Positions 62,219 through 64,000 of a stretch of 64,000 nt of DNA are shown piece by piece. The translations under genes were made by a program, and so were the position numbers. Position 1 is the stretch's first letter, and every line of letters starts with the position of its first letter. Source of the stretch: JAUVUV01 sp964548275. Lineage in GTDB: Bacteria; Gemmatimonadota; Glassbacteria; GWA2-58-10. The DNA lies in assembly GCA_964548275.1 (NCBI GenBank), contig CAZJQI010000013.1:14853-78852 (forward strand), read 5' to 3'. The notes below the pieces were generated by a model that did not search any database, was not told where the DNA came from, and saw nothing but the letters and a program-made list of their open reading frames with translations.

Positions 62219-62405
62219 TTTTGTCCTCCGTCTCAACTGGTGGGTTTGAATGGTCAGGATTTCAGTTTTGAAAAAAACTCTCACTCCCTGTAAATGCCCG
62301 AATTCGGCGGGTAGGAAGCCCGGTTTGTTTTTATAAGTTAGAAGAAGCCGGAATGAGTTGTCAACGCTTTTCTCCAACTCCTCGTACCGGAGTATTCAGT
62401 CCTGT

Positions 62406-62957
62406 TCAAGATAGCTGATCAGAGAGCCGCTGCCGCTTGTAAATGCGCCGGATATCGAGCAGTGTCTTATCGTAAAGCCCGGCCTTGAAATCAGGAAAAG
62501 TCCACTCGAAAACCGACCAGCCTCCCTTGCGGTAGTAGAGAGTCAGGTCGGCCCACACTCCGGAGCCGAGATAGATTTTCTGCCCCTGATACTTGAACGA
62601 GGCAAGCACCACTTTCTGGTAATCCAGGATACCGGGATCGATATTGACCCGCCGCCGGCCATCGGTCCCGGCAAGCTCCTCCTCGATTCGAGCACTTTCG
62701 AGCTTTACAGTAACAAGTTCATCCGGCATCACGAGCTTCCGGTAAGAGATAAAAATGCGCAGCAGCGGCGAACCCATTTCTTTCTCGTAGAAATCCGTAT
62801 GGTTAAATACTACCGGCTCTCCGAGAAAATCCTCCTCCCCGAATTTTCTTACCATTGCTGCCCGCGCCTGAGCAAACGGCTCTTGCTCCCGGTAGAGCAC
62901 AGCGGCAAACAGCTTGACCGGATCGACAGGAAATTTGGCAGGCGCACTCTTTTTCAT
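62406..62957 (-). CDS. DUF4416 family protein
   Basis: This 183-aa protein matches the DUF4416 pattern: PVKLFAAVLYREQEPF, VVFNHTDFYEKEMGSPLLRIFISYRKL, RRVNIDPGILDYQKVVLAS, and IYLGSGVWADLTLYYRKGGWSVFEWTFPDF. No catalytic role is known for the family. AAGG precedes the ATG, which overlaps the upstream acyltransferase-like gene by 4 nt, so they are co-translated. Some databases label it GTP-binding, but no P-loop is present here. Confidence 0.87.
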   Translation of the reverse strand: MKKSAPAKFPVDPVKLFAAVLYREQEPFAQARAAMVRKFGEEDFLGEPVVFNHTDFYEKEMGSPLLRIFISYRKLVMPDELVTVKLESARIEEELAGTDGRRRVNIDPGILDYQKVVLASFKYQGQKIYLGSGVWADLTLYYRKGGWSVFEWTFPDFKAGLYDKTLLDIRRIYKRQRLSDQLS

Positions 62958-63793
62958 GATTTTTTCCTTGCTGCTTCTTTAAGCTTTTCAACATGGGTGT
63001 AAGCGCATTCCACAAGCTGCGCCTGGATACCGAAAAGCTTCTCGATACTTTGCCCGAGACTGGTACGGATGTTCCGGTTCTTCCTGCCATCGGGAAGTTT
63101 CAGGCGCAGGTGGTTCTTGTGGACATAAACCTGAGCGTCCTCGAGATTCCGGCTGAGCACGAGCTGGCGGTTCATCGGTAAATCGAAAGACTGCCGCCAG
63201 TGGAATTCGAACTCAGGATCGTCCACGGCCCTGTCCCTGATCCGGTAGCGCCAGCGGAGCTCACCTGCATGTGTCCTGGTCTGCATATTGTAACCCCCGG
63301 CCTCGCGGTCAGGATCCAGGAGGTATGTATAAATCGTGCCCTTGTGCACACTCCTGCTGCCAGGGTCGAGGAAAACAGGTTCGGGCAGGAGGTAGCCTGC
63401 ATCACAGAGGTATTTGCTCCCGGTCAGTGTGACAATCACGGCGCAGTGGATATTGGGCCCGTGGCGCATCTCGCCGAGTACCCTGTAGGTGTTAAAACCG
63501 CATGAACTCAACAGAGAAAAGAGACACTGGGTGAGCGAAAAACAGGTGCCGCCCAGCCTGGAGACAAGGTAGCCCTCCAGAACCTCCTCCGGCGTGCGCA
63601 AAAACGGCATGCCATTTTCTGCTGGCTCGTGGCTGCGGATGATTTTCGAAACGTTTTCGTAAGGCAGGTTGGTAAAGGCCCGGTAGAGTTCTCTCAGGGA
63701 TCCGATTTCGGGTGGTGGATTTTCAGGCAGCCCGAAATGGGTGAGGAAAGCCCCCGTGGCCCGGGCGAACCTGCTCTGGTCGAATGTAATCAT
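62954..63793 (-). CDS. Arylamine N-acetyltransferase-like (NAT) acyltransferase
   Basis: This 279-aa protein has a likely Cys-His-Asp triad: Cys in RLGGTCFSLTQCLFSLL (near 82), His in PNIHCAVIVTL (near 120) and Asp in YLCDAGYL (near 136). FTNLPYENVSKIIR is the usual NAT N-terminal element. NATs use acetyl-CoA or other acyl-CoAs, and distant members build polyketide amides. The acceptor here is unknown. It heads a leftward operon with DUF4416, then galU and a GHMP kinase, so a role in modifying a sugar or amine is possible. Confidence 0.82.
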   Translation of the reverse strand: MITFDQSRFARATGAFLTHFGLPENPPPEIGSLRELYRAFTNLPYENVSKIIRSHEPAENGMPFLRTPEEVLEGYLVSRLGGTCFSLTQCLFSLLSSCGFNTYRVLGEMRHGPNIHCAVIVTLTGSKYLCDAGYLLPEPVFLDPGSRSVHKGTIYTYLLDPDREAGGYNMQTRTHAGELRWRYRIRDRAVDDPEFEFHWRQSFDLPMNRQLVLSRNLEDAQVYVHKNHLRLKLPDGRKNRNIRTSLGQSIEKLFGIQAQLVECAYTHVEKLKEAARKKS

Positions 63794-64000
63794 CGGTTAA
63801 AACCGTAAGGGTAAAAATAACGTTGCGCTGCTAGGATATATTCTCGGGCAATGAAGGTCAAGAATTTAGGTTCCGGCAAAAGGGAAATTCTCTCTTCTTC
63901 ACAATATATTGCAACATGGATATATTAAATCTTAATCGAAAAGAATGATTGTGTCCTTAATTTTCTGTAAAAGTGAACGACCAATCGTCATCTCGGCTTG

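Noticed and set aside
61355..62293. 312-aa open frame antisense to galU
   Set aside because: Shadow of galU. No start signal or domain.

Overview
This window is one contiguous piece of a bacterial chromosome, mostly GC-rich, with tightly packed housekeeping operons mixed with secreted carbohydrate-active and sulfatase genes. It shows Tat- and Sec-exported proteins, one lipoprotein, tandem sodium:solute symporters, a DUF2723 membrane protein with TPRs and frequent TTG/GTG starts. Together these suggest a Gram-negative, heterotrophic, probably uncultured lineage (FCB-like or similar). I cannot assign a taxon from the sequence alone. No phage, IS element or CRISPR array is visible.

Layout. 1-2110: ClC channel with regulatory domains. 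2369-2643: a tRNA-Gly/tRNA-Cys operon with promoter and terminator. 2663-9732: secreted sulfatase, a beta-propeller glycosidase-like protein and a 1370-aa exported GH42-like protein. 9764-15918: a TPR gene and an exported amidohydrolase, with an AT-rich trehalose island (TreT and OtsA-OtsB fusion) lying exactly at the 3' end of the TPR gene between 43-bp direct repeats. 16331-20374: methionine operon (Rrf2 regulator, metY, metX, metW). 20536-25634: serine hydrolase lipoprotein, NYN nuclease, then leftward ribokinase, LytR_C protein, SagB-type nitroreductase and YqeK. 25659-31063: leftward pdxJ, hflX, ABC-F and rarA. 31241-33692: acpS, an exported beta-helix protein and a decayed FG-GAP lipoprotein gene. 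33987-44482: fhs (leftward), then valS, a HEPN gene, tilS, ftsH and a folP gene interrupted by an in-frame TAG. 44608-53377: DUF2723 protein, DUF1284, tandem SSS symporters with a small membrane protein, and a DUF4091 protein. 53481-53561: an 81-bp perfect cloverleaf palindrome. 53781-58124: transglutaminase-like protein plus ABC ATPase, then leftward trpB-trpA. 58340-60305: small basic membrane protein, AT-rich zinc-ribbon gene, a large hairpin and yjbQ with a duplicated 3' end. 60354-63793: leftward NAT-like acyltransferase, DUF4416, galU and GHMP kinase.

How the genes fit together. metX, metY and metW form a direct-sulfhydrylation route to homocysteine under an Rrf2-type, probably Fe-S or sulfur-responsive regulator. 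The sulfatase, GH-like, beta-helix and DUF4091 proteins with the SSS symporters suggest degradation of polysaccharides (possibly sulfated) and uptake of the products. The galU/GHMP-kinase operon suggests nucleotide-sugar supply. OtsAB and TreT both make trehalose and appear to have been acquired together.

Most notable: (1) the trehalose island flanked by repeats of a gene's 3' end, arranged like a site-specific integration; (2) a second 3'-end duplication at yjbQ in which all differences are synonymous; (3) the cloverleaf element; (4) folP split by one in-frame amber codon.
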